Part shown: positions 13,919 through 13,988 of the stretch, piece by piece
Layout of the letters: each line of letters starts with the position of its first letter
Numbering within the stretch: position 1 is the stretch's first letter
Assembly: GCA_009843725.1 (NCBI GenBank)
Contig: VYCX01000203.1
Span: 1 to 13,988, forward strand
Source: Boseongicola sp. SB0675_bin_26
GTDB lineage: Bacteria > Pseudomonadota > Alphaproteobacteria > Rhodobacterales > Rhodobacteraceae
Reading direction: 5' to 3'
DNA length: 13,988 nt
Program-made: the position numbers and the translations under genes
Notes under the pieces: model-generated
Told to the model about the DNA's origin: nothing
Database searches by the model: none
Seen by the model: only the letters and a program-made list of their open reading frames with translations

Positions 13919-13988
13919 ATGAACTACAGAATCTGGATGCGGTCAGCGATTGCCTTGGGGGCATTCACCACGCTCGTGCGTGCGGCTT
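13919..13988 (+). CDS. Start of a probable exported protein (transporter binding protein likely)
   Basis: Only the first 23 codons are present. ATG 13919 has a strong AGGAGGAG ribosome-binding site ending five bases upstream. The peptide MNYRIWMRSAIALGAFTTLV is a positively charged start followed by a hydrophobic run, then RAA at the edge: the layout of a signal peptide. A signal-peptide gene with a strong ribosome site, placed first behind an RpiR-type operator, most often encodes the periplasmic binding protein of an ABC or TRAP importer. The mature protein is outside the window, so that identity is inference. Confidence 0.6.
   Translation, partial: MNYRIWMRSAIALGAFTTLVRAA

Noticed and set aside
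1..13988. CRISPR arrays, tRNA/rRNA genes, insertion sequences, integrase or phage genes
   Set aside because: I found no regularly spaced repeats, tRNA-like folds, transposase motifs or terminal inverted repeats; the window is ordinary metabolic gene content apart from the points above.

Overview
The window is GC-rich DNA with short gaps and frequent 4-nt start/stop overlaps (ATGA, GTGA). It carries a Frc-type sugar ABC transporter, an ETHE1-like hydrolase and a kbl-tdh pair, which together suggest an alphaproteobacterium of the Rhodobacterales/Rhizobiales type. That placement is inferred from gene content; no rRNA or other phylogenetic marker is present.

Positions 1-2842 (+) hold the tail of a sugar-binding protein followed by permease, ATPase and kinase in the order frcB-frcC-frcA-frcK, as in the fructose/mannose/ribose importer of Sinorhizobium. 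A perfect 10-bp hairpin lies between frcB and frcC. Positions 2946-3824 (-) hold a metallo-beta-lactamase-fold protein of the persulfide dioxygenase (ETHE1/Blh) type. Positions 4091-6312 (+) hold kbl and tdh, which convert threonine to glycine and acetyl-CoA, closed by a strong hairpin. Positions 6417-7970 (+) hold a non-pyrrolysine MttB-like methyltransferase whose stop codon abuts the stop of the convergent FAD oxidoreductase.

Positions 7971-13988 look like one regulated catabolic locus. A leftward unit reads: uncharacterised 218-aa His-rich protein, Gfo/Idh/MocA dehydrogenase, a 415-nt stretch of short overlapping reading frames, then a glycine/D-amino-acid-oxidase-type FAD enzyme. A rightward unit reads: RidA-family deaminase, then an RpiR-family (HTH + SIS) regulator. 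After about 800 nt without a convincing gene, a new gene with a signal-peptide-like start begins at 13919 and runs off the end.

The most informative signal is a shared 15-bp palindrome, TGTAA-N5-TTACA. One copy lies between the divergent 218-aa gene and the ridA-like gene (11786-11800) and one just upstream of the last gene (13863-13877). Both overlap a predicted -10 element, and they resemble sites of RpiR-family regulators such as HexR. My inference is that the RpiR protein controls all three transcripts. The locus would then import an unknown, probably aminated, sugar-like or amino compound and oxidise it with the dehydrogenase and FAD oxidase, with the RidA protein clearing reactive imine products. 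The substrate cannot be read from the sequence.
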